From Selenomonadales bacterium UBA7018 (lineage in GTDB: Bacteria; Bacillota; Negativicutes; Selenomonadales; Selenomonadaceae), in NCBI GenBank assembly GCA_002448305.1, contig DJWY01000025.1, positions 127,894-191,893 on the forward strand: a stretch of DNA of 64,000 bases. The letters run 5' to 3'. Each line of letters starts with the position of its first letter. Position 1 is the first letter of the stretch. The position numbers were made by a program, and so were the translations under genes. Below the pieces are notes generated by a model. That model had not been told where the DNA came from. It made no database searches and was given only the letters and a program-made list of their open reading frames with translations. Positions 51,261 to 60,368 of this stretch are shown here, one piece after another.

Positions 51261-54200
51261 ATGGCAATAAATCATATGAGTATTCGATTGGCCTGGCACG
51301 ATAATGGCTGGAACGGACATATCTGTAAAAATCCGTGCGGCAACTCTTATTGCGTCGGGCAATATTCTTATCCTGGCGACCTTATCGCGAAAAGTCGAGA
51401 TGTAGATTTTGAGCAAGAAAATGCCGGAGCCGCTTGCAAAAACTTTCCTTGCAAAGTCGCTTGCGGATTAAGTGTCAATGCTTTTGGCAGTGATAGCATT
51501 ACCGTAGAAGTTAAGCCGCCTGGCTTTTGGCCTCAAAATTACGCGCTGTCTACAAAATTAGAATTGCCGCCTTATACCGCTTGCACTTGGTGCTACGAGC
51601 AAATGTATAGTGATGACGTTAAAATTGACGGAAAGATTGATTATCAAAAGCGCAGGGAAAACGCGGAAAAGTATTTCGCGCAGTTTACGCCCGAAAAGTC
51701 ATTGATTTTCTATTACGCGGGCTATAGCAATCCTTTCAGCGAGAACGAGGAAAATAATTATGTTGTAGTCGGCGTTTCACGTCTAAAGAAAATTAGCCCG
51801 CTTCTTTTTTATGATGACGCTAGCGAAGAGGCTAAAGAAAAATACGAGGGAGCTTTTATTTGGCAAATGCCTATAACTTCAAATTATCCCGAAAAAGGTT
51901 TTTGCATTCCCTATCAAAAGTACATGGACGACGAAGACAAACTCAATAAAATCGTCGTGAAACCGTTAAATCGTTCGCCATTTAAATTCGGTAGCCGCGA
52001 AGTTTCAAACGATGACGCTATCGAAATTATTAATCAACTTATCGCCGCCGTTGACGCCCTAATTGAGTTCAATGACACTTCGCAAAATTGGAAGGAACGC
52101 AAAGATTGGTTAAACAAAGTGCTTGCTGAGATTTGGGCGGCAAGGGGACCTTATCCCGGCTTCCCTGCCGTTTTGGAGTGCTTAAAGCTAAACAGTTTGA
52201 TTTCTGATTATATCGCTCTTACGAATTATGCTGACATGAAAAATTATGTGGCAAATGTTCGCGCCTTTCTAGACGGAGAAGATGACGACATTGCTAAAAA
52301 TTTTTCCGTGCCAGAACAGCGGACTATTCGCCGCAAATATCAACTGAATACGGACGATAACACAGCCGATTTTCTCTTCAATGTACTTGCGCGTTTTGAC
52401 CTTAAAGCAAATCAAGTGCAAGCTCTTGTAAGCGACGACAGGGAAAAAGTTTCCGTCACTGCTACAATCGATGAGATGATTGAAAATCCCTACATTATCT
52501 TTGAACAGTACGTGGGCTACGACCCCGACGACACGATTCCACTTTACAAAATTGATAATGGCGTTCTTCCTTCGCCAAATTACGGAATTAAAAATTTGCT
52601 CGACGGCGACGCGGCCGAACGATTTAGAGCTTTTTGCGTAGACGCACTTAGAATAATTCCGGCGCATTCTTTCTGCAAAGCTTTGACGATTTTAAACAGC
52701 GTGAACTTGAGACTTGACCGCCTGTCCGTTTGGAAAAAAAATAGTTTCGTCATGAAGAATTTTAAAGTAGATAAAGCCGTACTCGACAAAGCACTTGTGC
52801 AAAGAAAAGACGACACTGACGAGCTTTATCTCTACTTAAAAGAAACTTACGAAGACGAGCGCACTGTCGAAGAAATTTTGCAGAAGCTTGCCAACAGAAT
52901 TGATATTCAGCTTAAGCGCGCCATTTCGCCTGACAAGTTCAAAAGCAATTTAAAGGATGCCAACTCGCCGCTGGAAAAAAATTGCCCGCAAGGTTACGAA
53001 AAAATTCTGGACAATCAAGCGTCCATATGCATGAAAATTTTCAATAAGCCGCTTTGTATTATTTCGGGTAACGCGGGTACGGGCAAAACTACAATCATTC
53101 GCGCAATCTTGGATAATATCGAACGTGTTCACGGCGTCGGCACGAGTTTTCGTTTACTAGCTCCTACAGGCAAGGCGGCAGAACGTATCAAAGTTCAAAC
53201 CGGCAAATCATCTTTAACTATTCATTCGCTGTTGGCGCAAAGCGGTTGGATTAACGATAACTTTACGCTTAAACGTAGTGGCGGGCGAAAATTCCAGGAC
53301 GTAAACACAATTATTGTTGACGAATGTTCAATGATTGATTTAAACCTTTTCGCGACGCTTCTTAGGGCGATTAATTGGAATAGCGTACAGCGTCTGATTT
53401 TAATCGGCGACCCGAATCAGTTACCTCCCATAGGTCGCGGAAAAATTTTCGTTGATACTATTAAATGGCTCAATGCAAATTATCCTGACAACGTCGGAAC
53501 TTTAACGGATAACGTTCGCCAAATGGTAAATCGCGTCACGGGTAATGGTTGCGGAATTTTGGAACTGGCAGATATTTTTATTCAGGAAAAACAACAGGCA
53601 ACCTACACGGAAAGCTTAAAGGTTGACAAGGAAAAAATTTTTGAACAAATTCAGCTTAATGGCAACGGCGATATTGATAAAGACCTTGCAGTTTATTTCT
53701 GGGAAACTCAAGCCGACTTAGAAAAATCTTTACTCGACGTGATAAATAAAGACTTAGGAATTCTTCAAAAGTCTTGGCAGGACGTAATGAAGGAAAATCC
53801 CGAAAATATTCAAATCATTTCGCCATATCGCGGAGAATTTTACGGCACTGGCTCAATTAATCTGCTTATGCAGAAAAATTTCAAATCATATGGATTTAGA
53901 AAGTTGCTTGACGGTATCGGCTATTCTGATAAAGTAATTCAAATTATAAATCGCCCAAAGTCAAATGCCGCCTATGCATACGACTATAATACTCGCCAAG
54001 CTGTTCGCGCCGAAATTTATAACGGCGAAATCGGATGTGTTATTCCTCACAGCTTCGATAAAGGAAAAAGAATTAATCGTCTTGAACACTTCCAAGTAAT
54101 CTTCTGCGGAAAGACGCGGCAAGGATTTAGTTACAGCTACGGAAAAAATTTGGGATATTTTAATAAAAAAACTATTCCTGAACAAAAAGTTTTAGACAAT

Positions 54201-54827
54201 TTGGAACTTGCCTATGCAATCAGTGTTCATAAGTCGCAAGGTTCGGAATTTGACTACGTTTATATTATCCTTCCGCAAAGAGATAGCCACTTGCTTTCTA
54301 TGGAGCTTTTATATACCGCTTTAACTCGTGCGCAGAAAAAAGTTACTGTATTTTTGCAAAATGACATTTCCACATTGGTCACAATGAGCCGCGTGGAAAA
54401 ATCAGCCGTACGAAAAATAAATTCTTCTGTGTTTGAATTCGCGCCATTGTCGGAAGAAATCATTTATATCAGCGATAAATGGTACGAAGCGGGGAAAAAT
54501 ATTTCTACTCTGTCGGAGTATTTTGTCCGCTCAAAATCGGAGGCGATTATTGCCAATCTCCTAGCAGACCGCGATATTCCGTTCCGATATGAGGAGCCAC
54601 TTTACGCCGCCGATGGCACTATGTTTTTGCCCGATTTTACCGTAAAGTTCAAAGGCGAAGATTTTTATTGGGAACATCTTGGAATGCTTCATAATCCCGC
54701 TTATAATGCCCATTGGACAAAGAAAAAAGCTTGGTATGATAAACATTTTCCAGGCAAGTTGCTTACAACGGAAGAGAGTACTAATCTATCGAAAGATGCC
54801 GAAAAAATTATCGAGGAATATTTATAA
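51261..54827 (+). CDS. RecD-like SF1B helicase with zinc-binding N-terminus and C-terminal nuclease-like domain
   Basis: 1188 residues. The first 125 carry Cys clusters (GHICKNPCGNSYCVG, CKNFPCKVACG, YTACTWCYEQM) likely to bind zinc. The helicase lies at about 590-1050: ISGNAGTGKTTIIRAIL (Walker A), IIVDECSMIDLNLF (motif II), LILIGDPNQLPPIGRGK (III), ISVHKSQGSEFDYVYI and LLYTALTRAQKKVTVF (V-VI). The final 100 residues (VRSKSEAIIANLL, MFLPDFTVKF, FYWEHLGM) have the spacing of a PD-(D/E)xK nuclease. Helicase-nuclease fusions of this kind are often defence proteins. It follows ABC gene B by 25 nt with AGGAGATAACG before its ATG, and precedes glycosyltransferases, an odd place for a DNA enzyme. 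Confidence 0.8.
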   Translation: MAINHMSIRLAWHDNGWNGHICKNPCGNSYCVGQYSYPGDLIAKSRDVDFEQENAGAACKNFPCKVACGLSVNAFGSDSITVEVKPPGFWPQNYALSTKLELPPYTACTWCYEQMYSDDVKIDGKIDYQKRRENAEKYFAQFTPEKSLIFYYAGYSNPFSENEENNYVVVGVSRLKKISPLLFYDDASEEAKEKYEGAFIWQMPITSNYPEKGFCIPYQKYMDDEDKLNKIVVKPLNRSPFKFGSREVSNDDAIEIINQLIAAVDALIEFNDTSQNWKERKDWLNKVLAEIWAARGPYPGFPAVLECLKLNSLISDYIALTNYADMKNYVANVRAFLDGEDDDIAKNFSVPEQRTIRRKYQLNTDDNTADFLFNVLARFDLKANQVQALVSDDREKVSVTATIDEMIENPYIIFEQYVGYDPDDTIPLYKIDNGVLPSPNYGIKNLLDGDAAERFRAFCVDALRIIPAHSFCKALTILNSVNLRLDRLSVWKKNSFVMKNFKVDKAVLDKALVQRKDDTDELYLYLKETYEDERTVEEILQKLANRIDIQLKRAISPDKFKSNLKDANSPLEKNCPQGYEKILDNQASICMKIFNKPLCIISGNAGTGKTTIIRAILDNIERVHGVGTSFRLLAPTGKAAERIKVQTGKSSLTIHSLLAQSGWINDNFTLKRSGGRKFQDVNTIIVDECSMIDLNLFATLLRAINWNSVQRLILIGDPNQLPPIGRGKIFVDTIKWLNANYPDNVGTLTDNVRQMVNRVTGNGCGILELADIFIQEKQQATYTESLKVDKEKIFEQIQLNGNGDIDKDLAVYFWETQADLEKSLLDVINKDLGILQKSWQDVMKENPENIQIISPYRGEFYGTGSINLLMQKNFKSYGFRKLLDGIGYSDKVIQIINRPKSNAAYAYDYNTRQAVRAEIYNGEIGCVIPHSFDKGKRINRLEHFQVIFCGKTRQGFSYSYGKNLGYFNKKTIPEQKVLDNLELAYAISVHKSQGSEFDYVYIILPQRDSHLLSMELLYTALTRAQKKVTVFLQNDISTLVTMSRVEKSAVRKINSSVFEFAPLSEEIIYISDKWYEAGKNISTLSEYFVRSKSEAIIANLLADRDIPFRYEEPLYAADGTMFLPDFTVKFKGEDFYWEHLGMLHNPAYNAHWTKKKAWYDKHFPGKLLTTEESTNLSKDAEKIIEEYL

Positions 54828-54863
54828 ACTTTTTCATAAACATTTTAAGGAGAGATTTAAATC

Positions 54864-56099
54864 GTGAATATTTTTGTTCTGCACCCGTCCTTCCCCGCGC
54901 AGTATCTGAATCTTGCGCCCTACCTCGCGAGTAACCCCGAAAATAATGTTTTCTTCCTGTCTAAGGAGAATTCTATCAACGCGCAACTCAGAGGCGTGAC
55001 ACTTGCACTTTATCCCAAACCCGACGAAAAAGCCGACGAATGGATTAAAACTTGCGGACCGTTGCGCCCTGCCGCTGAAGCTGTCGTCGAGGGGCAAGCC
55101 GTCCTGCGTGCAATGGATTGGCTCGCTAAAGAAAAGAACGTTAAGCCCGACGTTATAATCGGTCATACAGGTTGGGGCTCAACGCTTTACTGCAAGGATA
55201 TGTATCCGAACGTCCCGATTATGGGTTACTTTGAATGGTATTACCGCGTCGAGGATAGCGATTGTTATTGGTGGCCGGACGAAATTCCGCAAATGGGCAA
55301 TCGCATTTCAATTCGCACGCGCAACGCTCATCACTTAATGAATTTGGAACTTTGCGACGCGGGCATTGCTCCTACTAAGTGGCAGTTCTCGCAATTCCCA
55401 GAAGAATACAAACCGAAAATTCATGTAATTCACGAAGGCATTGATACTCATTTTTGTTCGCCCGACCCAAGCGGCAAACGTCCAGGACTTGTGCTCGACG
55501 ATATTCAGCTGAATTTGCCCGAAGGCACCGAGATTATAACCTATGTTGCTCGCGGCTTTGAAATTTATCGCGGTTTCCCGTACTTCATGGACGCAATCCG
55601 CCACGTGTTAGCGCGTCGCCCGAATACGCATGTTGTAGTTGTCGGCAAGGACAGAATTTGTTACGGCGCACAGCTCAAGGACACGACTTATCTTAAGGAA
55701 GAAGAGAAGAAAGGCGGCTATCCTACTGACCGCGTACACTTTGTCGGCTTGCGCAATCGCGGCGACTATCAAAAAATTTTGCGTGCGTCAAGCTGCCATG
55801 TTTATTTAACTCGTCCGTTCGTGCTTAGCTGGTCTTTCTTGGAGGCAATGAGTTTCGGTTGTCCTATGGTCGGTTCCAAAACGCCGCCGGTTGAAGAGGT
55901 TATGGAAGATAACGTCAACGGCTTGCTTGCTGAATTCCGTTCGCCCTATCACATTGCACGCAAAATTGAGGAGCAACTCGACGACCCCGAACGTGCTAAG
56001 AAACTCGGCGCGGCGGCTCGCGAAACTATCCTTGAACGCTTTGAGCTTATGAAGTGCATGAGGGCGCAGGAAGATTTAATGTACAGTTTAGTTCGTTGA
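54864..56099 (+). CDS. Glycosyltransferase, GT4-like
   Basis: 411 residues, GT-B fold. The N-terminal half (MNIFVLHPSFPAQYLNLAPY; VIIGHTGWGSTLYCKDMYPN) is the acceptor domain; the C-terminal half holds IITYVARGFEIYRGFPYFMD, VVVVGKDRICYG and the nucleotide-sugar EXXXXXXXE-type helix SWSFLEAMSFGCPMVGSKTP followed by VEEVMEDNVNGLL. Donor and acceptor unknown; with a second glycosyltransferase next to it and secretion genes before it, glycosylation of a secreted protein or surface glycan is likely. GTG start 10 nt after AAGGAGAG. Confidence 0.88.
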   Translation: MNIFVLHPSFPAQYLNLAPYLASNPENNVFFLSKENSINAQLRGVTLALYPKPDEKADEWIKTCGPLRPAAEAVVEGQAVLRAMDWLAKEKNVKPDVIIGHTGWGSTLYCKDMYPNVPIMGYFEWYYRVEDSDCYWWPDEIPQMGNRISIRTRNAHHLMNLELCDAGIAPTKWQFSQFPEEYKPKIHVIHEGIDTHFCSPDPSGKRPGLVLDDIQLNLPEGTEIITYVARGFEIYRGFPYFMDAIRHVLARRPNTHVVVVGKDRICYGAQLKDTTYLKEEEKKGGYPTDRVHFVGLRNRGDYQKILRASSCHVYLTRPFVLSWSFLEAMSFGCPMVGSKTPPVEEVMEDNVNGLLAEFRSPYHIARKIEEQLDDPERAKKLGAAARETILERFELMKCMRAQEDLMYSLVR

Positions 56100-56109
56100 G
56101 GATACCGCA

Positions 56110-57807
56110 ATGACCTTTGAAACGTTTATCCCTGCGAGGTCGAAAAGCGTCCTTGAACTTATCGGCGACGCGCCCGAAGATTTTGAATCGTCGCGAAGGA
56201 GTTTCCAAGAAATTCAGCCCGATTGTAAATACATAGTCGCTGAAGATTGGACGAAAGTTAAAGGTCCTTTCGACGCGATTTTGATTCAAAGTTCACTAAT
56301 CGGGACGCTTAGTCCGAAAAAACTTGTCAAGACGATAAAAAAAATTGCCGAACTTCTCAACGATGACGGCACATTAATTTTCACGCTGGACAATATCGGG
56401 CACGCAGAAAATCTCGACGCGATTTTAGAAGGTAAGCCGCCAATTTTCCGCGTGACGTTGACGCAGGAAGAACTTAGCAACGCCATTGAAGACGCCGGCT
56501 TAAATGTTCTGCGCTCTCTAAATGCAGGGCGCGGCGTCCAAGTCAGACGACAACTCGCTGAACTCACTAAAACTGAAATGGCAGTCTTCGTCTACATTCT
56601 GACGGCATACAAGGGCGAACCACCGAAAAAAACACTGATTCAAACGCTTATCGGCGAATCAACGGTTTGCGCACCAATTCGCGTCCATATGCCTAACGCT
56701 TTTTTCATGGCAAATCCAAACGTCTTTATCGTGGCGTCGCCAGTCGGCAAACCTTATAAACTTTATGAACAAGAACAATTCGACGAGCGCGTTTTCATTA
56801 ATCAGCGCATGTGTTTTCCTTCGTTCGCGGTCGGACTCGACTTCTTTAATATCCTGCGCAAGAAAGGCATTTTATTTATCTCGGAAATGGACGACAACCC
56901 AATTCTTTGGGAAGATGACTACAAAAAAACCGCGTGGATTAATTTCCGCTCAGTCCATGCGATTCAGACTTCGACGCCTTATCTTGCCGACTTTTTAAAG
57001 CAGTTTAATCCGCACGTGAAAGTTTTCGCCAATCATTTAAGACGCTTGCCGCCGCCGCGCAATTTCGACCAAGAATTCAAAGGCAAACGGCAAACAACAA
57101 TATTTTTCGGCGCACTAAACCGCGACGGCGATTTTATGGAGATTGTTCCGATTTTAAACCGTTTCGCTAAGCAGTACGGAAATAAATTGGCTTTCAAGAT
57201 TTTGGCGCGGGAAAATTTGTTTAACGCGCTCGAAACGGAAAATAAAACCTACGTCGGCGACTTAAAGCAATGGGATGGTCAATTTATTTCCTACGAAGAC
57301 TACGAAGCAGCAATTCGCAGCTCGGACATTGCGCTATTGCCTTTGCGCGATAATGAATTCAATCGGGCGAAGTCAGATTTAAAATTCATTGAGAGCGCGG
57401 CAAATGGCGCAGTCGTTTTGGCGTCTCCAGTCGTCTATTCTAGCGTTATCGAGGACGGAAAAACCGGTTTTATCTATCACAATGGGCGAGAATTCATTAA
57501 CAAGCTAAATTTGCTCATTCGGAATAAAAATTTGCGCCGAAAAGTCGCTGAAGAAGCTTATTCTTACGTTAAACACCAAAGATTAATGAGTCAGCACTAC
57601 GAAGAACGGCTCGATTGGTATCGCGAACTTTTAGAAAGGCTTCCTGAACTCACTGCAGAGGCTGAAGCGCGTATCGCTAAATTTATTCCGCAGTTCAATG
57701 ACGAAATTACTCAGTTCAGAGCGCGTTTTTCCAGAAATCCTCAAGAACGCTCAAACCAAATCGAAAGGAATTTAACTCAAGGCGCAGAAATAATTATCCC
57801 AAGATAA
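56110..57807 (+). CDS. Methyltransferase-like / glycosyltransferase two-domain protein
   Basis: 565 residues. Residues 1-165 look like a degenerate SAM-methyltransferase fold (VLELIGDAPEDFESSRRSFQ; AELLNDDGTLIFTLDNIGHA), without a clear GxGxG. Residues 200-500 are GT-B glycosyltransferase-like (TIFFGALNRDGDFMEIVPIL; DIALLPLRDNEFNRAKSDLK; FIESAANGAVVLASPVVYSS). A charged helical tail of 60 residues ends the protein. Ten bases after the previous glycosyltransferase, so they very probably act in the same glycan pathway. Confidence 0.78.
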   Translation: MTFETFIPARSKSVLELIGDAPEDFESSRRSFQEIQPDCKYIVAEDWTKVKGPFDAILIQSSLIGTLSPKKLVKTIKKIAELLNDDGTLIFTLDNIGHAENLDAILEGKPPIFRVTLTQEELSNAIEDAGLNVLRSLNAGRGVQVRRQLAELTKTEMAVFVYILTAYKGEPPKKTLIQTLIGESTVCAPIRVHMPNAFFMANPNVFIVASPVGKPYKLYEQEQFDERVFINQRMCFPSFAVGLDFFNILRKKGILFISEMDDNPILWEDDYKKTAWINFRSVHAIQTSTPYLADFLKQFNPHVKVFANHLRRLPPPRNFDQEFKGKRQTTIFFGALNRDGDFMEIVPILNRFAKQYGNKLAFKILARENLFNALETENKTYVGDLKQWDGQFISYEDYEAAIRSSDIALLPLRDNEFNRAKSDLKFIESAANGAVVLASPVVYSSVIEDGKTGFIYHNGREFINKLNLLIRNKNLRRKVAEEAYSYVKHQRLMSQHYEERLDWYRELLERLPELTAEAEARIAKFIPQFNDEITQFRARFSRNPQERSNQIERNLTQGAEIIIPR

Positions 57808-57831
57808 ATGCTTTCAACGGGGGTGATTAAG

Positions 57832-58215
57832 ATGTCGGAAGTTCAAATTTTCGGGGGCGCAAGCTCCGCCGTCATGTTATTGGCGTATTCTGCTATGATT
57901 ATAATCGCTGTGCTCGGAATTTTCGTCGTTTTGTACCTTAGCAACTCGAAAAACTCAAAAAAAAATGCGAGTATGCTCGATGAACTCGTTCTCGACGAAC
58001 GACAACAAAATCAAGATGGTTATACCAGCGTAATCGACAAAAGTAAGCTTTTAGGGGCTGTCGGCGTCTGCGTAACCGATTTGCGACCGTCCGGAACGAT
58101 TATAATTAACGGCGAACCCGTCGACGTGGTGTCTGAAGGCGGTTTCGTCAAGCAGGGTAGTAGCGTCAAAGTTATCAACGTGGACGGCTCCCGCGTCATG
58201 GTTCGCCAAATTTAG
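57832..58215 (+). CDS. NfeD-like membrane protein
   Basis: 127 residues: one N-terminal membrane segment (LLAYSAMIIIAVLGIFVVLY), a short linker, and a C-terminal OB fold (LLGAVGVCVTDLRPSGTIII; GGFVKQGSSVKVINVDGSRV) as in NfeD proteins. NfeD partners of flotillins normally sit right before them, as here: floA follows 16 nt later. It lacks the ClpP-like protease domain of long NfeD. The ATG at 57832 follows GGGGGTGAT; upstream in-frame codons overlap the previous gene's stop and were not used. Confidence 0.8.
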   Translation: MSEVQIFGGASSAVMLLAYSAMIIIAVLGIFVVLYLSNSKNSKKNASMLDELVLDERQQNQDGYTSVIDKSKLLGAVGVCVTDLRPSGTIIINGEPVDVVSEGGFVKQGSSVKVINVDGSRVMVRQI

Positions 58216-58231
58216 AGAGGAGACTTTACTC

Positions 58232-59224
58232 ATGGACTTTTTAATAGGATCAGGCTTCTTTCTTGTATTCGGAATAGTTATCGCGTCGATTTTCTTGCAT
58301 TTCGTGCCAATCGGCTTGTGGATTTCAGCTTTAGCGGCTGATGTCCACGTCGGCATTTTTACACTTATCGGAATGAGAATGCGCCGCGTTCCGCCCGCTA
58401 AAATCGTTATGCCACTCATAAAAGCTAACAAAGCCGGGCTTGATGTCAATGTTAATCAACTTGAAGCACATTATTTAGCCGGCGGCAACGTCGATAAGGT
58501 TGTTGACGCTTTAATCGCCTCGCAACGTGCGCAAATCGTTTTACCGTTTGAAAGATCAGCCGCAATCGACCTCGCAGGGCGCGATGTCCTCGAAGCTGTG
58601 CAAATGAGCGTTAATCCAAAAGTTATTGAGACTCCAGTCGTCTCTGCAGTCGCTAAAAACGGTATCGAACTGAAAATCAAGGCGCGTGTCACCGTTCGCG
58701 CAAATATCGACCGTTTAGTCGGCGGCGCGGGCGAACCTACGATTATTGCGCGTGTCGGCGAAGGAATTGTCACTACCGTCGGCAGTTCCGAAAAACATAC
58801 CGACGTTTTGGAAAGTCCAGACGATATTTCTAAAACTGTGCTCGGAAAAGGTCTCGACGCCGGTACCGCCTTTGAAATTCTCTCAATCGACATTGCTGAC
58901 GTCGATGTCGGCAGAAATATCGGTGCTCAACTCCAAACTGACCAGGCTGAAGCCGATAAACGTATCGCTCAGGCTAAAGCAGAAGAACGCCGCGCTATGG
59001 CTGTCGCTAAAGAACAGGAAATGAAAGCTTATACTCAAGAAATGGAAGCTAAAGTCGTCGAGGCTCAAGCAGAAGTCCCGCACGCTATGGCAGAAGCCTT
59101 CAAAAAAGGTAATCTCGGCGTCATGGACTACTACAACATGATGAATATTCAATCTGATACCGAAATGCGCAAAGCGGTCAGTCAAGTCGGCAAATCTAAA
59201 AAAACCGCTCCTGTTCAGAAGTAA
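58232..59224 (+). CDS. floA: Flotillin-like protein FloA
   Basis: 330 residues. The N-terminal segment FLIGSGFFLVFGIVIASIFL anchors the protein; the band-7/SPFH-like region follows (GLDVNVNQLEAHYLAGGNVD; VKARVTVRANIDRLVGG-type sequence); the C-terminus is a coiled coil with many Ala-Glu pairs (QAKAEERRAMAVAKEQEMKA). This is the YqfA/FloA family of PF12127, which organises membrane microdomains and can help secretion. GAGAGGAGA precedes the ATG. Last gene of the 45.4-59.2 kb set, closed by a terminator. Confidence 0.9.
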   Translation: MDFLIGSGFFLVFGIVIASIFLHFVPIGLWISALAADVHVGIFTLIGMRMRRVPPAKIVMPLIKANKAGLDVNVNQLEAHYLAGGNVDKVVDALIASQRAQIVLPFERSAAIDLAGRDVLEAVQMSVNPKVIETPVVSAVAKNGIELKIKARVTVRANIDRLVGGAGEPTIIARVGEGIVTTVGSSEKHTDVLESPDDISKTVLGKGLDAGTAFEILSIDIADVDVGRNIGAQLQTDQAEADKRIAQAKAEERRAMAVAKEQEMKAYTQEMEAKVVEAQAEVPHAMAEAFKKGNLGVMDYYNMMNIQSDTEMRKAVSQVGKSKKTAPVQK

Positions 59225-59235
59225 AAATCTTTTTT

Positions 59236-59257
59236 CCCGCTTCGGCGGGCTTTTTTT
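59236..59257 (+). terminator. Terminator after floA
   Basis: CCCGC-TTCG-GCGGG stem with a UUCG tetraloop, followed by C and seven T. Confidence 0.9.
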
Positions 59258-59383
59258 GACCATTTTACAAATTCCGCTATTCTGGAAATCGTAAATTGCT
59301 CTTCAAAATCAACCCCCAATCTATAAATCCATATAAAATATTTTAGCGTCAAGAGCAAATTGCTACTTTTAATAAAGAAAAGC

Positions 59384-59406
59384 CCTTCGACGGCGGAGGA
59401 TTTTTT
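59384..59406 (+). terminator. Orphan terminator upstream of the peptide array
   Basis: CCTTCG-ACGG-CGGAGG followed by ATTTTTTCATT. It resembles the terminators behind the peptide genes downstream, but no gene lies between it and the floA terminator: 59258-59383 carries no credible frame, only an 8-bp inverted repeat TTGCTCTT/AAGAGCAA. It may mark a lost peptide unit. Confidence 0.55.
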
Positions 59407-59437
59407 CATTGATTATAGAAAAATTTTGCTAAAATAT

Positions 59438-59466
59438 GTAACAAAATCGATTTTTCAACGTATAAG
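59438..59466 (+). promoter_or_regulatory. Promoter shared by the double-glycine peptide genes, copy 1
   Basis: GTAACA (59438-59443), 17-nt spacer, TATAAG (59461-59466). The 30-nt block from TGTAAC to TATAAG recurs at 60636-60665 with one difference, and both copies lie exactly 30 nt before an ATG, which argues for a functional promoter. Confidence 0.6.
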
Positions 59467-59496
59467 CTACAGAAAATGATTTGGAGGCTGATAACT

Positions 59497-59838
59497 ATGG
59501 CAAAGGAAATTTTGAAGGAAGAAATCTTGAGTGACGAGCAACTTGACGCGGTAACGGGCGGTTCATGGTTAGAATTTACAGCAGATATGCTCGACGCGCA
59601 AAAACGCGGCATTCCGGGCTTTGAAAATCTCGATATCACTGACCCCAACAGCGATCTTATCAAAATGATTGGCGATAAAGAGTTGCGTCACAAATATGTT
59701 GATAAATTGGGCGCAGTTTTCGCCTCGCACGGAATTACAATGGAATATAACGGGAAATTCTTGGAAGCCAACGTTTACACCTATCAAGGCAAAGAAATTA
59801 CTCGCGAACAAGCCTGGAAAATCGTTGACGGCAAATAA
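59497..59838 (+). CDS. Double-glycine leader peptide precursor 1
   Basis: 113 residues. MAKEILKEEILSDEQLDAVT then GG is a typical double-glycine leader (LSDEQLDxVxGG) as found in bacteriocin and Nif11/NHLP-type precursors; cleavage after GG at 21-22 would leave a 91-residue product, large for a bacteriocin. The mature part has no Cys and ends YQGKEITREQAWKIVDGK, similar to precursor 2. GGAGG is 9 nt before the ATG. The nearby ABC exporters lack an active C39 peptidase, so another peptidase must act if the leader is removed. Confidence 0.7.
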   Translation: MAKEILKEEILSDEQLDAVTGGSWLEFTADMLDAQKRGIPGFENLDITDPNSDLIKMIGDKELRHKYVDKLGAVFASHGITMEYNGKFLEANVYTYQGKEITREQAWKIVDGK

Positions 59839-59862
59839 TTTTAAAATTTTCGGAATCAAAAG

Positions 59863-59892
59863 CCCTTCGGCAGAATTGTCGGAGGGTTTTTC
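59863..59892 (+). terminator. Terminator of peptide precursor 1
   Basis: CCCTTCG (59863-59869) and CGGAGGG (59880-59886) with one G-U pair, followed by TTTTTTC. Confidence 0.8.
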
Positions 59893-59923
59893 ATTTGGCT
59901 AGCTAAAAATTTTATTGACATAT

Positions 59924-59936
59924 CCCCTAATAGGGG
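59924..59936 (+). promoter_or_regulatory. Palindromic operator CCCCTAATAGGGG, copy 1
   Basis: Perfect inverted repeat CCCCTA-A-TAGGGG beginning 5 nt after a TTGACA box (59915-59920), a position where a bound repressor would block RNA polymerase. A related half-site TAGGGGGATA lies further down, shortly before the ribosome site. G-tract palindromes of this kind are used by CsoR/RcnR-type metal or sulfur sensors; assignment is inference. Confidence 0.5.
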
Positions 59937-60013
59937 TTAAGCTTTAAAATATAGTAATACTAAAGGATTTTTAGTAAAAAAAATAGGGGGATACGCTTTA
60001 AGGAGGATTTGAG

Positions 60014-60207
60014 ATGAAAATTTTACTTTGGGTGATGTGTTTTATGGCAATTCCGTCGATATGTTCGGCGCATTCGGGCACATTGATAAACGCGGGTCAA
60101 ATTATTTGCCGTTGATAATGCCAATGGTGATAGGAGCGGTCGCGACGTGTAGAAATTACATAAAAGCTAAGGTTGAAATGATTTTAGAGTGGTTCAGAGA
60201 CAAATAA
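60014..60207 (+). pseudogene. Frameshifted copy of the 64-residue exported/membrane peptide gene
   Basis: Same sequence as 60369-60563 except for a single missing base after AAACGCGG (GCGGGTCAA here, GCGGCGTCAA in copy 2). The frame then ends at 60115 after 33 codons. Everything downstream, including the original stop and terminator, is still intact, so the loss is recent or the shift is a sequencing error. Confidence 0.8.
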
Positions 60208-60220
60208 GCATAAAAAAGCC

Positions 60221-60247
60221 CTTCGGCAGCGTGTCGGAGTTTTTTTT
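60221..60247 (+). terminator. Terminator after the frameshifted peptide copy
   Basis: CTTCGG (60221-60226) and TCGGAG (60234-60239), two G-U pairs, followed by eight T. Confidence 0.65.
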
Positions 60248-60278
60248 GTTTGTTTAGCTAAAAATTTTATTGACATAT

Positions 60279-60291
60279 CCCCTAATAGGGG
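60279..60291 (+). promoter_or_regulatory. Palindromic operator CCCCTAATAGGGG, copy 2
   Basis: Identical to 59924-59936 and in the same position relative to TTGACA (60270-60275). Confidence 0.5.
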
Positions 60292-60368
60292 TTAAGCTTT
60301 AAAATATAGTAATACTAAAGGATTTTTAGTAAAAAAAATAGGGGGATACGCTTTAAGGAGGATTTGAG

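Larger units (their letters stand above)
59900..60224 (+). repeat. Tandem duplication, copy 1 (contains the frameshifted peptide gene)
   Basis: About 325 bp nearly identical to 60255-60579 (offset 355): promoter region, palindromic operator, peptide gene and the start of the terminator. Only a handful of differences, so the duplication is recent. Confidence 0.9.

Noticed and set aside
59258..59383. Possible small gene before the orphan terminator
   Set aside because: No frame with a ribosome site and reasonable codon use; only a short inverted repeat is seen.
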